From contig CAUYUJ010014597.1 of the NCBI GenBank assembly GCA_963575745.1, positions 1 to 64,000 of the forward strand: a DNA stretch of 64,000 nucleotides, given 5' to 3'. The position numbers and the translations under genes are program-made. The stretch is from Prorocentrum cordatum (taxonomy: Eukaryota > Sar > Dinophyceae > Prorocentrales > Prorocentraceae). Positions 29,001-37,452 of the stretch are shown piece after piece (the stretch's first letter is position 1; each line of letters begins with the position of its first letter). The notes under the pieces were generated by a model, which ran no database searches, was not told the origin of the DNA, and worked only from the letters and a program-made list of their open reading frames with translations.

Positions 29001-32000
29001 GAGGCGGGCGAGCCTGGTAGCAGTGGCCGCAGAGAGGCACGCCCTTCCGCTGAGACGATCGATCGTAACTGGCCTTCCCTGGGAGCGACGGCTGGGTGGT
29101 CCACGGGACTGCCTCGCGCGCCCAACGCCACCAGGATCTCTGCCGATCACGCCGTCGGGGCAGGTTCCCTGGGCGATCGGATCGATCACCCCAGACCTCC
29201 GATCGCCACGGTCGGATCGCCCTGTGCCTTCCCTCCCTCGCCCACCTCCTCCTCTCCCAATTTTTCCCCTCCCGACCCACCTCCTGGGCTGGAGCGTCTC
29301 GGTGGCCCCCCTGGCTGGCCCCACTATTACATAGCCTCGCACCCGACGTGCTGTGACCAGCCGGCGTTGGAGGACATTTCTTTCAAGGACCACCGGGTTG
29401 TCGCTGCCCAGCTGCAGGTGGTCCGGGGCGACAGGGGCATGCGTGAGCCGGATTGCATTCTGGGCAGGTCGGCCAATTTGGGCTGCCCGGGACACGTGGA
29501 ACCAGAGCGATGGTGTCAACTGCAGCGGGATGTCTATGCGACCATGGCTCCGCCAAGTCTCCCAGCTATGGAGGAGCCCCGGGACATGGACGCCATGCAG
29601 AAACAGGTGGACGACGTGTGGAAGCAGACGTCTCTCTACCTCGAGCACTTCTTCAGGAGCACGATGAGGAGGGCTATGGAGGAGGCAGGAAACGAGGCGG
29701 AAAGCATCCGAGGATGGAGCATCAGGAAGAACACGCAGACGTTTCGGTACCAGGAGCACAGGTTCGGGGAATGTGACGACCCGCACACGTCGGCGTGCAT
29801 CCAGCAGCTTGACAACCTGCGCGGGCGGATGCGGCACATGCAGTGGCTGCGGAGGAAAGGCCGCGAGGAGAGCGCCGAGGGTCGAATGCTCGAAAAGAGA
29901 ATCCGCGAAGGGCTGACGAAGCATCGGCTGGTGACGTTGAAGGAGGTCGAGGCGAAGTTGGCGGAGCTCCGGAAGCAGCGGAGGCAGGGCCGCATCGACA
30001 GGTGGCGCAACCGTCTGCGAGGGTCGCTCCGGGCATGCTGCGCCTGGGTGGAAGGCGGCCGCACGATTCCACCGACGGGCGTGCACGCAGAGGGGAAGGA
30101 GGAGGAGGCCAAGGGCGAGGAGCAGGAAGGGAGGACGAGGAGCGAGGAGGACGAGGCCAGGGAAGACAGCGCCACGGAGCAGGAAGCGCTTGCACTGCTG
30201 GCGCGGCACTGGAGGAAAGTCTGGGGGCGCGAGCTTGCGCCGCAGGAGGAATGGCAGCAACGGGTCGAGGACACGCTGCCGCCTGCGTCGGAGGAGATCT
30301 GGCGACCCGTGTGTCCCATGGAGCTGCGGGGCGCCATGGGCAGGCTACGGGGATCCGCTCCTGGAGCTGACGGCTGGCACGGAGATGAGCTCGCTTCGCT
30401 CTACTGCCCTGCGGTGGTCCACCACCTTGCTGACGTCTTCAATTTTATGCTGGACCAGGGCTGTGTGCCCACAGAGTGGCGCAAGGCACGGCAAGCAATC
30501 CCAAAGGAGGGCAAAGGGAGGAGAAAGAAGGATGGGAGCATAGCTGTGCAGGCGCTGCGACCCATCACCATCTTGAGCTGCTGGTGGCGCCTGCTCGGCA
30601 GCGTGCTGCTGCGGTCCCCCGACGCCCAAGCGTGGCAGAGGAAATGGTGGAGGGAGGAGGCAGTTGGAGGACGCAAGGCTGGAGAGGTGTACATGCCGCT
30701 CATGCGCCTCATCGACTCGTACCACCAGGGTGACTTCATCGCGTCCTATGACTACACGTTGGCTTTCGACCAGACTGACCCCAAACTGGCAGTCGCGGTG
30801 TTGAGGAAGCTCGGGTGCCCGCGCGCGGTCGCCGCTATCCTGGAACAGGTGTGGACCGGACAGCTCCGGTACTTGCAATGCCAAGGAGTCACACTCAGGC
30901 AGCCGGAGGAGGTGGGCACCTCGCTGCCCCAGGGCGACCCGTGGTCCATGATAGCTATGGTGGCGGTCCTACACCTGCCGATCACCGCCATCGTGGCGCG
31001 CTTCCCTGGGACGGAGCTCTCCTGCTTCGTGGACGACAGGTCGTGGAAGTCCAGCACTGCGCAGGAGCTGCTGGCAGTTGGTGAGGAGTGGAGGAAGTGG
31101 TCGCTCGTCTTGGGCCTCAAGGAGAACGAGGCGAAGTCCCAGCACGCCCACCGGACGGCCGCGGGCAGGAAGCAGCTGCTCAAAGCAGGCGCGCCGGACA
31201 CCACGGTGACGGACGCTCCAGAGATCCTCGGGGTGGACTTCTGCAAGGGGACCGGCCGCCAAGGAGGAAGAGGAAGGAAGTATACCAGGAAGGAGGAGAC
31301 GAGGCTGAGGAGGGCCAAGGTGATGCTCGAAAAGAGTGCGAGCCTGCCAGTCTGCAGAAGGATGAAGGAGGCGACGATGGCAAGCAAGGCGCTGGCAGTC
31401 GCCGAGTACGGCTGGATCGACAGGCAGATGAACAAGAGGGACGAGACGCAGCTACAGGCGGCGATCGTGAGGGCGAGGCAGGAGCCCCAAGCAGGGAGCC
31501 CCCACCTCCGGGCCATCTTCCGCGGCCACCGGCTCAGTGTCAGGTGCCGCCTGCTGACGACTGCCTTCATGGCAGCGTGGCGCACCCTCTGCAAGGACCA
31601 GCGGCGGGCCACGCTGGGAACCTGGAGGAGGCAGGAGGGATGCTCTGGCCGGATCCACGCTCTCCTGCAGGGCTGCGGCTGGCAGGAACGCGCCGAGTGG
31701 GAGTGGAGGCACCCAGTCACGGGCGTCATTCTCAGCCTGAGCAAGGGCAGCGAGCACTGGTCTGAGTGCAAAGGACGCCTCGAGCACGTGCTCCGGGAAG
31801 GCTGGCGCGCGAACCTATTCGGGAGGTGGCGGGGGCAGAGCCGCATCGACTCGTCTCTGTGCCGGTTCGAGCAGTACGACGAGCGGCGCTGCAAAGCCGC
31901 GAGGCTTCTGGCAGAGGGCAGCACGCACGCGGCCAGCGTGATGTCTGGAGCCTTCGTCTCGCCGGCGCACCTGCAGGCGGCGAGGGGCAGAGAGGAGAGA

Positions 32001-32330
32001 GGAGGAGGAGGAGGAGGAGGAGGAGGAGGAGGACGAGGACAACGACGAGAAGGGCGGGCAGCAGTGCAGGAGCATTGCCCCCGCTGTGGGAGGGACGAGG
32101 CGCCGGACTTCGAGCACGTGGTCTGGCGCTGCGAGGCGGAGATCAGGCCCGTAGGCCGGCCACAGGATGCGCTGCAGCGGCGCCTCCTCTGGCCGACTGG
32201 CCTGAAACGCAGGAAGGAGGTGGACGCCGGCCTGTTGTGGCGGGCCGTCGCCATACGCAAGGCGATCCTGGAGGAGCGCCGCGGCAGGAGGCCGGCCGAA
32301 AGCGCCGGCAGCGCGCCCCCGGGGAGCTGA
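26025..32330 (+). CDS. Long LINE-type reverse transcriptase with repeat-rich N-terminus
   Basis: One uninterrupted frame; start chosen at ATG 26025, the first Met after the relict leader (the frame is open back to 25818). Residues 1-1090 are low-complexity and include the 504-bp tandem repeat. Near residues 1100-1130, YYIASHP... and FKDHRVVAAQL look like only the tail of an AP endonuclease. The reverse transcriptase spans about residues 1430-1720: SAPGADGWHGDEL (near 1445), motif A LAFDQTDP (Asp 1582), motif B SLPQGDPWSM (1633), motif C FVDD (Asp 1670 and 1671, where YADD is usual). A CPRC...H...C zinc knuckle lies near 2018-2036, preceded by a Gly run from a GGA tract. All catalytic Asp residues are present and there are no stops, so RT activity is possible. 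No RNase H or GPPC domain is seen in this element. Confidence 0.9.
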   Translation: MDGRPIGDGPDIPGAMMTASPVDDRAASGLADSRHPHPGSQDTIPPGQPSPLAPWDVNAPADASRTREPMAFSQTGRWGDTFNPAIHTDIATFSRFPGFYNDRHDALPPSLSPSLTPTLPMPIAGRPISFSPGGAGQSWIAHGDARITGGDGPTPEQANPPADPGSLGPRTGVWQRDAPNDRPRGFNDDGGGTRDLAPPDGDRGYVGRGDRQTPALGPDSHQRGLRLHSAERPLLDASAQREAAFSCESDMEEGPSALGAICDTAERAFSSRLQGTSNNLRVDEPSARESETAPMVVESAAGHVATSGDGRRRSPAAFPGVDCAEHTENGPSARGASSETATLIDPAAWGAPSGRLGAEVDATTSQLPGHSRNPEDFRQPSAPQSDSRGRDEPSARDSHTEGAFSSMVQGAAGCSIMDIEDGPSALGATCDTAERAFSSRLQGASSNPRGDEPSARESETAPMALGSATGYVAASGDSRRRAPTALPGVDSTAHLENGPSARGTPSETAALTDPAACDAPGGLLGSEGDASTCQLPGHAWNPEDSRQPTAPQSDRRGREEPSARDSHTERAFSSRVQGVAGCSRMDAEDGPAALGATSDAVERAFSSRLPGAPSNHRGDEPSARESGTAPAVLGSAAGHVATGGDGSRRAPAAPPGVGSIAHAENWPSARGAPRETAALTDPAVWDAPGGPFGAEGDASNSQLPEHSWNSEDFRQTSAPQSDSRGRDEPSARDSRTERAFSSRAQGVSGCSRADIEDGPSALVATCDAAERAFSSRLQGTASNLREDEPSARESETAPMVVESAAGHVATSGDGRRRSPAAFPGVYCAEHTENGPSARGAPSETAALIDPAAWGAPSGRLGAVVDATTSQLPGHSRNPEDFRQPPAPQSDSRGRDEPSARDSHAERAFSSRVQGVPGNRRSGEPSAQDPGTAPMDLERGAEAVTANGDDLDPPGSPDALPPGGAGADTRVAPSPRAANLTEETGLQPGGREREAGEPGSSGRREARPSAETIDRNWPSLGATAGWSTGLPRAPNATRISADHAVGAGSLGDRIDHPRPPIATVGSPCAFPPSPTSSSPNFSPPDPPPGLERLGGPPGWPHYYIASHPTCCDQPALEDISFKDHRVVAAQLQVVRGDRGMREPDCILGRSANLGCPGHVEPERWCQLQRDVYATMAPPSLPAMEEPRDMDAMQKQVDDVWKQTSLYLEHFFRSTMRRAMEEAGNEAESIRGWSIRKNTQTFRYQEHRFGECDDPHTSACIQQLDNLRGRMRHMQWLRRKGREESAEGRMLEKRIREGLTKHRLVTLKEVEAKLAELRKQRRQGRIDRWRNRLRGSLRACCAWVEGGRTIPPTGVHAEGKEEEAKGEEQEGRTRSEEDEAREDSATEQEALALLARHWRKVWGRELAPQEEWQQRVEDTLPPASEEIWRPVCPMELRGAMGRLRGSAPGADGWHGDELASLYCPAVVHHLADVFNFMLDQGCVPTEWRKARQAIPKEGKGRRKKDGSIAVQALRPITILSCWWRLLGSVLLRSPDAQAWQRKWWREEAVGGRKAGEVYMPLMRLIDSYHQGDFIASYDYTLAFDQTDPKLAVAVLRKLGCPRAVAAILEQVWTGQLRYLQCQGVTLRQPEEVGTSLPQGDPWSMIAMVAVLHLPITAIVARFPGTELSCFVDDRSWKSSTAQELLAVGEEWRKWSLVLGLKENEAKSQHAHRTAAGRKQLLKAGAPDTTVTDAPEILGVDFCKGTGRQGGRGRKYTRKEETRLRRAKVMLEKSASLPVCRRMKEATMASKALAVAEYGWIDRQMNKRDETQLQAAIVRARQEPQAGSPHLRAIFRGHRLSVRCRLLTTAFMAAWRTLCKDQRRATLGTWRRQEGCSGRIHALLQGCGWQERAEWEWRHPVTGVILSLSKGSEHWSECKGRLEHVLREGWRANLFGRWRGQSRIDSSLCRFEQYDERRCKAARLLAEGSTHAASVMSGAFVSPAHLQAARGREERGGGGGGGGGGGRGQRREGRAAVQEHCPRCGRDEAPDFEHVVWRCEAEIRPVGRPQDALQRRLLWPTGLKRRKEVDAGLLWRAVAIRKAILEERRGRRPAESAGSAPPGS
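26233..28986 (+). repeat. Family of 29 small hairpins with constant CTTCA loop
   Basis: Each is xxxxC-CTTCA-Gxxxx with complementary arms. Stems seen: TGGC/GCCA (26233), AGCGAC/GTCGCT (26294), GCAGC/GCTGC (26751), CGAGC/GCTCG (e.g. 26823, 26873, 27197, 28205, 28709), CGGGC/GCCCG (27515), GGGC/GCCC (26784, 27012, 27288) and CTGGC/GCCAG (28972). One loop is CTGCA (27792). A few arms have a mismatch (27831, 28020, 28790). They fall in all three codon phases, giving EPSAR, AFSSR and GLQPG. Confidence 0.9.
26745..28800 (+). repeat. Four 504-bp tandem units inside the reading frame
   Basis: Landmarks recur at exact 504-bp steps: the GPSAL hairpin at 26784, 27288, 27792, 28296; the DEPSARDS hairpin at 27197, 27701, 28205, 28709. 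504 bp is 168 codons, so frame is kept. Unit 1 has lost 27 bp near its start. Units 1 and 4 are far more alike than either is to units 2 and 3. A partial fifth unit ends the array. Confidence 0.95.
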
Positions 32331-32431
32331 GGGCAGGACGAGGAGGTAGAGGAAGTGAGGAGCCAGAGGGAGAGGTTGAGGGAGGGCGAAGGTATAGGAG
32401 GAAGAGGAGGTAGAGGCAGAGGAGAAAAGAC

Positions 32432-33505
32432 TTGCAGGGAGGAGAGAGGGAGAGGAGGAAGAATGGAAGCATTTCACATATGTGCACTGTTGTGAAGTTG
32501 CAGCGTACATCATTCAAGCTTGTGTGCCCTGGCGGCCGCGGCCGCGGCCACCAAGATCCGTCTCAAGATCGTGAACAGGGGCCCCTCCTATGGACGGACA
32601 GCGGCTCTCCTTTCGTGTTGAGACACGCGGCCTCCGGAGGTCCCTTCACGGCCGACCCGCCCTCCTATCCATCCCCTGACCTTGCCCTGGAGGGAGAGTT
32701 GCGGAGGGGGCACCAGTCTGCCCCCTCGGAAGCTGAGGACCCCAGTCAAGCCCAGAGAGACAGAGGACAATACGCTGCTGACCTCCACGCTCGACGGCTG
32801 GACGCCACAGGGCACGCGAACGCTGGCTGGGCAGCCAGTCGGGAGGCGGACGGGCCCATGTGTGGCCCGCGCGTGGCGGACGCCAGGGTCACTGGCAGGG
32901 GGGGTACCATGAACGCCCTCCGCCGTCACCTCGTGCGCATCGACGGTCCTTGGCGCGAGATCCCCGACCGAGGGACACCGAGGACCCCGCGCGAGACCAG
33001 CAACCTTGAGCTCCTCACGCACCATGCGTGGAGGGGGCACCGCCCAGGCCACCCAGGCATACGAGCAGGCAGCCCCATGCGCGCGGCTTCGGCAGAAGCT
33101 GCCCTCCCTGGACTTGGCTCGTTCGGCTTGCGAGCCATTTCAGCCCCGACCCTTGCCATCCTGGACCTCTCCTGGCTCGTCTGGTCCGTCACTGGAGGAG
33201 ACTACGAGGGGCGCCTTGGGGGAGTGCAACCAGACCCGATACAGGTCCTTGCCTTTCGCTTTGCAAGCATCACCCATGACCCCAATATAAGAAGGGAAAG
33301 ACTGGACGCCGATAACCCCTCCGTGACGGAAAGGCACCTGGCACGGCACGAGTACGTGGCCATGGCCGCTGCTGCGCACTACTGCGACATAGGCATGGAG
33401 CTCCCGATGATGCGGTTCCCCCGCACAGTAGCGGCCCTAACCGACCAGACGGGACCCAGGACCCCATGGAGGACGAGACCATGGAGTATGCGCATAGAGT
33501 CCTAA
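32432..33505 (+). CDS. Unknown protein, frame 1 of 4 in an overlapping series
   Basis: Starts 100 bp after the reverse-transcriptase stop. The first 150 codons are low-complexity; the later part looks like real protein: MNALRRHLVRIDGPWREI..., ...TGGDYEGRLGGVQPDPIQVL..., ...NPSVTERHLARHEYVAMAAA. It ends by overlapping the next frame by 40 bases at ACCCCATGGAGG. No family recognised. It may be read as part of one larger product with the following frames, or be a retroelement accessory frame with small indels. Confidence 0.45.
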   Translation: MQGGERERRKNGSISHMCTVVKLQRTSFKLVCPGGRGRGHQDPSQDREQGPLLWTDSGSPFVLRHAASGGPFTADPPSYPSPDLALEGELRRGHQSAPSEAEDPSQAQRDRGQYAADLHARRLDATGHANAGWAASREADGPMCGPRVADARVTGRGGTMNALRRHLVRIDGPWREIPDRGTPRTPRETSNLELLTHHAWRGHRPGHPGIRAGSPMRAASAEAALPGLGSFGLRAISAPTLAILDLSWLVWSVTGGDYEGRLGGVQPDPIQVLAFRFASITHDPNIRRERLDADNPSVTERHLARHEYVAMAAAAHYCDIGMELPMMRFPRTVAALTDQTGPRTPWRTRPWSMRIES

Positions 33506-34173
33506 TTCATGAGCGCAGACAACATATAGTTCACTTTCCGGGCCATGGGGACATCAGACAGTGGGCCATCACGAGGGGGAATCTTGGACGGGCTGGGAGC
33601 GACGTTCACTCCAGACGACAAGCAGGCAGAGGCCCAGTGCCATGGGTAGAGCCCGCCCTCACAGGGATAACCGCCAGCTCAACGGGCATCCCTGGGGTAC
33701 CTATTCAAGGGGGCGACAGTAACGACAACGCATGGCCCTGGTCCACCACAGCGTATCGACTACGGTTGCGGGATTTCTTCTGCCCGACTCAACGATGCGA
33801 CTTTTGCGGCTCTTGGATGCTCCGAGACCCCACTGGACGATGCTGCATCACCTGCCACAGGTTGGCTAACCCATGGAGCTACAACCAAGGTGAGCAGCGA
33901 ACAGGTGACCTCCCGCCGGGTCACCCAGACGCAGGCACGGACCAGCCACCCAACAGGCACGCGCTCGACCTCCTGGACACCACCCTGCTGTTGCAGCTCG
34001 TCACGGCGGGCATGCGGTATGCCCAATCGCAGCGCATCTCTACTCCCCAACCCAACCTGGCCCCTCCGACTTCACCCCGACCTGGCTCGTGGGTGAACTC
34101 CTGGGAGCCTGGAGACATCTGGTGGCCCAAGCCTCAGGCCTGGCTGAAATCTGGGCGTACGAAGGCACCGTAG
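33466..34173 (+). CDS. Unknown protein with zinc-ribbon-like Cys cluster, frame 2 of 4
   Basis: Begins at ATG in CCCCATGGAGG and reads MEDETMEYAHRVLIHERRQ..., then ...RDFFCPTQRCDFCGSWMLRD..., where C-x2-C...C-x2-C (CDFC, CITC) could bind zinc, then a helical segment (...DLLDTTLLLQLVTAGMRYAQ). It overlaps the next frame by 85 bases. Relative to the previous frame it is shifted by -1. Confidence 0.45.
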   Translation: MEDETMEYAHRVLIHERRQHIVHFPGHGDIRQWAITRGNLGRAGSDVHSRRQAGRGPVPWVEPALTGITASSTGIPGVPIQGGDSNDNAWPWSTTAYRLRLRDFFCPTQRCDFCGSWMLRDPTGRCCITCHRLANPWSYNQGEQRTGDLPPGHPDAGTDQPPNRHALDLLDTTLLLQLVTAGMRYAQSQRISTPQPNLAPPTSPRPGSWVNSWEPGDIWWPKPQAWLKSGRTKAP

Positions 34174-36092
34174 CCCTCGAGGACTTCGGAGGCGATTGGC
34201 AACTCCGCACAGCAACGGTCTCCGTTGCGCTACTCTGTTCCGCGCCAAACTCCTGGGCCCTCAACGTCTGCCAGGAAATACGTCGCGTCATCAGGACCAG
34301 CCCCGAAGGACGACTAGACGGCTGGTTCCCTCCGCATCTCTATCACGACGGCCCGGGCACGCACCCGCCATCGCATTGGAGGGGGCCCCAGTCTAGCAGG
34401 ACAACCGCAACCGTCGCCATAGGGCCGAACACCGTGGTGCACCTGGACGATCTCCGCTGGCTAAGCGACGCCATCGGCGGGGATCACCTAGACCGCGCTA
34501 TAAGCGACGCACGAGACGGCACGGTCCTCAGCAGACGCTGGTGGCACAACAGAGACAGTCCACACTCCCAGGCAGCCGAGGTCCTGAGAGGCGCACTACA
34601 AGCAGCAGCGCGCACCGACTGGCGCCCCATACAGGCCCAAATGGGGCAAGGTACCCCACTCGGAAACCTCGTCACAGACGCCGTTATCCGGCGCTTGGAG
34701 ACAGACAGTGGGGGCCGCGGCCACGCGCGTGCTGGGCGCCCCAGCGGTGGGCACTCTCCCATGGATGTGGACAACTCCTGGCGCGACAGGAGGGGCCCCA
34801 CTGGCGGAGAGGGGGTCGGAGCGACAGTCCCCCGCAGACCCCCTCCAGATCCGGTGGAAGACCTATCCCACGCGGAGCGCTCCCAGCGAGAGGCCTTCAT
34901 CGACGAGGTGCGGCGAATCAGGAGGATGGTAGCCAGCAGCTCCGTCACCCCAGGTATGCGGTGGAGCAGAATCCTGGTCCCCTTCATATGGGGCACTGCG
35001 ACGGACAGGGGTCGAAGCGTGCTTGAGCAGGCCTTTAGGAACATCAATATCAGTACTACCATCACCGACCAGGCAGCCACCTGGTGGAGATCACGAGGCG
35101 TGCTCTCATACAGAGACGCCCAGATGGTCCTCGCGTCGGAGGCAGACACATCTTCCAGGGCCACCGGATCCACTCTCGAGGCACCCGAAATAGGCAGCTA
35201 CATTGCACCACAGCTGCAGGAACGAATGATGCTGCACCTGGATGCGAATGGCTCCCTACAGACCGCCATCTTGTCAGGGGATCGGCAAGCAGTAGAGGCT
35301 GGAGCAAGGTTGCGAGCGGAGCAGGCCAGGAGCGAGCAGGGGTCGAATCCAAGGAATCACTGGCCCACGCCCGAAGAAAGAGCACGCCCTGGAGCCGAGG
35401 CTGCGACTGCGGAGGCTGCGAGCACAACCACGCCCTGGCATGCGGACATACGACAGTTGCTCAACCGAGCGAACTTTGCCATCCCGCAGGGCAGGCTACC
35501 ACCAGGAGAGCACCTGGACAGGCTCATCCGCACACTTGACGCCAGACAGCGGGACGAGGAGGGTGCGGGCAGAGGGACCATGCCTGCCCCCGAAGGAAGG
35601 ACCTCCGTCAACGGAGATCAGGCACAGTGCCTGGCGCAGAGTTTGCTGCTGGATCACAGGGCAGATGGGCAACCAGGTTCCTGGATCTCCAGAGCCCTGT
35701 GGCTCTGCCTGGCACCACACTACTTCCCCCTCCTGAGGCCAGTACTGACTGCGCGGGCAGTGGACTCCCGGCCCTACGACGTACTCTACCGCTGGATGAC
35801 GAGAACCGAGATTCACACGCCGGAAGACGTGGTCACCTGTCTCCGGAGGGAGGTGCCAGAAGCCGATCTAGCGCCATACTCTGAACTCACTAACCTGCAA
35901 ATCCAAGCCCTCATCTGTCACCTCAGCGAGGCGGCTAGCCTGACACACCTGGACGCCAGCGTCTCCGCCAGAGCCCTCATCGAGAGCCTGGGGGGCGGCC
36001 TTACCCAGATTGGCCACACCCCCGGAGACAACGCCAGACTTCCCCCGGAAAACATGGACGCTGTAGAAGTTCCCCCATGGACTTGGACGTAG
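34089..36092 (+). CDS. Unknown 667-codon protein, frame 3 of 4
   Basis: The frame is open upstream to about 34050; a true start is not obvious (the first ATG in a good context is internal). Sequence has ordinary composition: ...GELLGAWRHLVAQASGLAEI..., ...FIDEVRRIRRMVASSSVTPG..., ...ALWLCLAPHYFPLLRPVLTA..., ...LQIQALICHLSEAASLTHLD. It contains one PMDVD box (34758) that recurs in frame 4. It ends PPWTWT-stop; at the same place the -1 frame reads MDLDVG. Function unknown. Confidence 0.5.
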   Translation: MGELLGAWRHLVAQASGLAEIWAYEGTVALEDFGGDWQLRTATVSVALLCSAPNSWALNVCQEIRRVIRTSPEGRLDGWFPPHLYHDGPGTHPPSHWRGPQSSRTTATVAIGPNTVVHLDDLRWLSDAIGGDHLDRAISDARDGTVLSRRWWHNRDSPHSQAAEVLRGALQAAARTDWRPIQAQMGQGTPLGNLVTDAVIRRLETDSGGRGHARAGRPSGGHSPMDVDNSWRDRRGPTGGEGVGATVPRRPPPDPVEDLSHAERSQREAFIDEVRRIRRMVASSSVTPGMRWSRILVPFIWGTATDRGRSVLEQAFRNINISTTITDQAATWWRSRGVLSYRDAQMVLASEADTSSRATGSTLEAPEIGSYIAPQLQERMMLHLDANGSLQTAILSGDRQAVEAGARLRAEQARSEQGSNPRNHWPTPEERARPGAEAATAEAASTTTPWHADIRQLLNRANFAIPQGRLPPGEHLDRLIRTLDARQRDEEGAGRGTMPAPEGRTSVNGDQAQCLAQSLLLDHRADGQPGSWISRALWLCLAPHYFPLLRPVLTARAVDSRPYDVLYRWMTRTEIHTPEDVVTCLRREVPEADLAPYSELTNLQIQALICHLSEAASLTHLDASVSARALIESLGGGLTQIGHTPGDNARLPPENMDAVEVPPWTWT

Positions 36093-37162
36093 GGACTCCC
36101 CTATGCATGATCTGCATCGAAAACATCCTGGGTTTCGCAGAAGTCTTGATGACGTGCGGGCACTTGTTCCACGCCGAATGTCTGAGCCAGTGGAGGGTGA
36201 GCCAGCCAACACAGGCCCACTCCTACGGAAGATGTTTCCCAGTAAACTGCCCCAATTGCCGCTCCAACGACAGGGGTAGCATCACCGTTAGGCTGCCAGA
36301 TCGAGTCTGCGACGCTGATGCCGCTGCGGTTGCGGTACCACCAGACCTCCTGCAACTCCGCGACGGTACCCTAGCCCCGCTACAGCCTTTCCTGGGCCTG
36401 CAGGAGCTAGCCGAGGTCGTCGGACACCTGGCCCTGGACCTGGACTGCCTCAGAGCGCAGGCGCTCTCCATTCGACGGCCCCACACATACGTTACGCTGT
36501 CGGACATGCGCAGAATCCACGAGCATGTGAGCGGGAGGAGGGCCGCCCTGGAGAGGCAACAGGCCCCAATGGACGTGGACGGAACTCCACCCGACGGTGG
36601 AGGCGGCACGGACCCCGATGGCTCGCACAGCAGCTCGCAGAACCCTGGGACCCCGCCCCCACCACGACCCCTCGGTCCCACTAGCAGGGCAGATAGGATA
36701 CGACAAGCCCCACGGATCACTTTCGGGAGATGGGCCCTACTGCTCGGACGAAATCCACCAGAGGACGAACCCAGGAGGAGAGGACCCATGAGGTTTCCGG
36801 TGGGACTGCTAACCACTGCCACCCGAGACATTGCAGCTGACCTGATAATTTCCAGAACCGCGTACGTTGGCGATCGAGTAGCCGACGAGACTGGAGTCAC
36901 ATTTGCCCTTGCAGGCCCCGACGCCTGGGAGCAGATCAAAGCCTTGGTCACGGAGCGCAGGGACCAGTCCCCTGGGAGCGCCGTCCCAACGATCCTCATG
37001 GTAGACGCGCAAGCTTCACGGATGGATGCCGCCCTGGCGGCAGCTTCAGCGGCGGGATGCCCGTGCTGCGTCCTCGCCCTGGCCACTGAGGGAGGGCTCA
37101 ACATCCTGGCCGCTGTAGGTTGCTCCAGGACTCCCGTGGGGATGCTGGCTGGGCGGCCATGA
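36077..37162 (+). CDS. RING-H2 finger protein, frame 4 of 4
   Basis: Starts at ATG in CCCCCATGGAC, 16 bases inside the previous frame. Residues 10-61 form a RING-H2 finger: C10-x2-C13-x13-C27-x-H29-x2-H32-x2-C35-x22-C58-x2-C61, with CGHLFHAECL and CPNC. Such fingers usually bind an E2 enzyme and act in ubiquitin ligation. The middle is Pro/Gly-rich with a second PMDVD box; the C-terminal 110 residues (...TRDIAADLIISRTAYVGDRV..., ...PTILMVDAQASRMDAALAAA) alternate helix- and strand-like segments, but I cannot assign a fold. Could be the last part of a larger product with frames 1-3. Confidence 0.6.
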   Translation: MDLDVGTPLCMICIENILGFAEVLMTCGHLFHAECLSQWRVSQPTQAHSYGRCFPVNCPNCRSNDRGSITVRLPDRVCDADAAAVAVPPDLLQLRDGTLAPLQPFLGLQELAEVVGHLALDLDCLRAQALSIRRPHTYVTLSDMRRIHEHVSGRRAALERQQAPMDVDGTPPDGGGGTDPDGSHSSSQNPGTPPPPRPLGPTSRADRIRQAPRITFGRWALLLGRNPPEDEPRRRGPMRFPVGLLTTATRDIAADLIISRTAYVGDRVADETGVTFALAGPDAWEQIKALVTERRDQSPGSAVPTILMVDAQASRMDAALAAASAAGCPCCVLALATEGGLNILAAVGCSRTPVGMLAGRP

Positions 37163-37169
37163 AGGCCAA

Positions 37170-37440
37170 AGAGATATTCAGGGAAAAGGGCCCAAAGAAC
37201 TCATCTATAGCCCAGCTCCACCATTGCCCAAGATGGCCTATAGGGCCGAAATGTAATCTCGAGAGGCCCAAGACACCACCAAAGTCGCCAACACATGCCC
37301 GCAAGCCAGCCCCAAGATGCCCCCGAGGGTCCCCGTGACAGCCCAAGTGTGGCCCAGATGTTGCAAAAGATTGTCCAAAGGTGGCCCCAAGGGCCCCACT
37401 GTGCCTACAGGACGTCGAACAGGGCCGAAGCGGCCCCGAA
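37170..37440 (-). repeat. TTGGGGCC-type repeat block, inverse orientation
   Basis: Units such as GGCCCCAAGGGCCCC and GCCCCAAGATGCCCCCGAGG. It begins immediately after the RING-H2 frame, so the end of that gene may abut or run into repeat. Confidence 0.75.
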
Positions 37441-37452
37441 ATGGTCCCATGG

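Noticed and set aside
33133-33152. GAGCCATTTCAGCCCCG as a spliced-leader relict
   Set aside because: About 11 of 18 positions match, which is expected by chance in a window this size.
32500-37162. Homology between the unknown frames after the two LINEs
   Set aside because: I compared their readable segments by eye and found no shared motif; only their positions are parallel.
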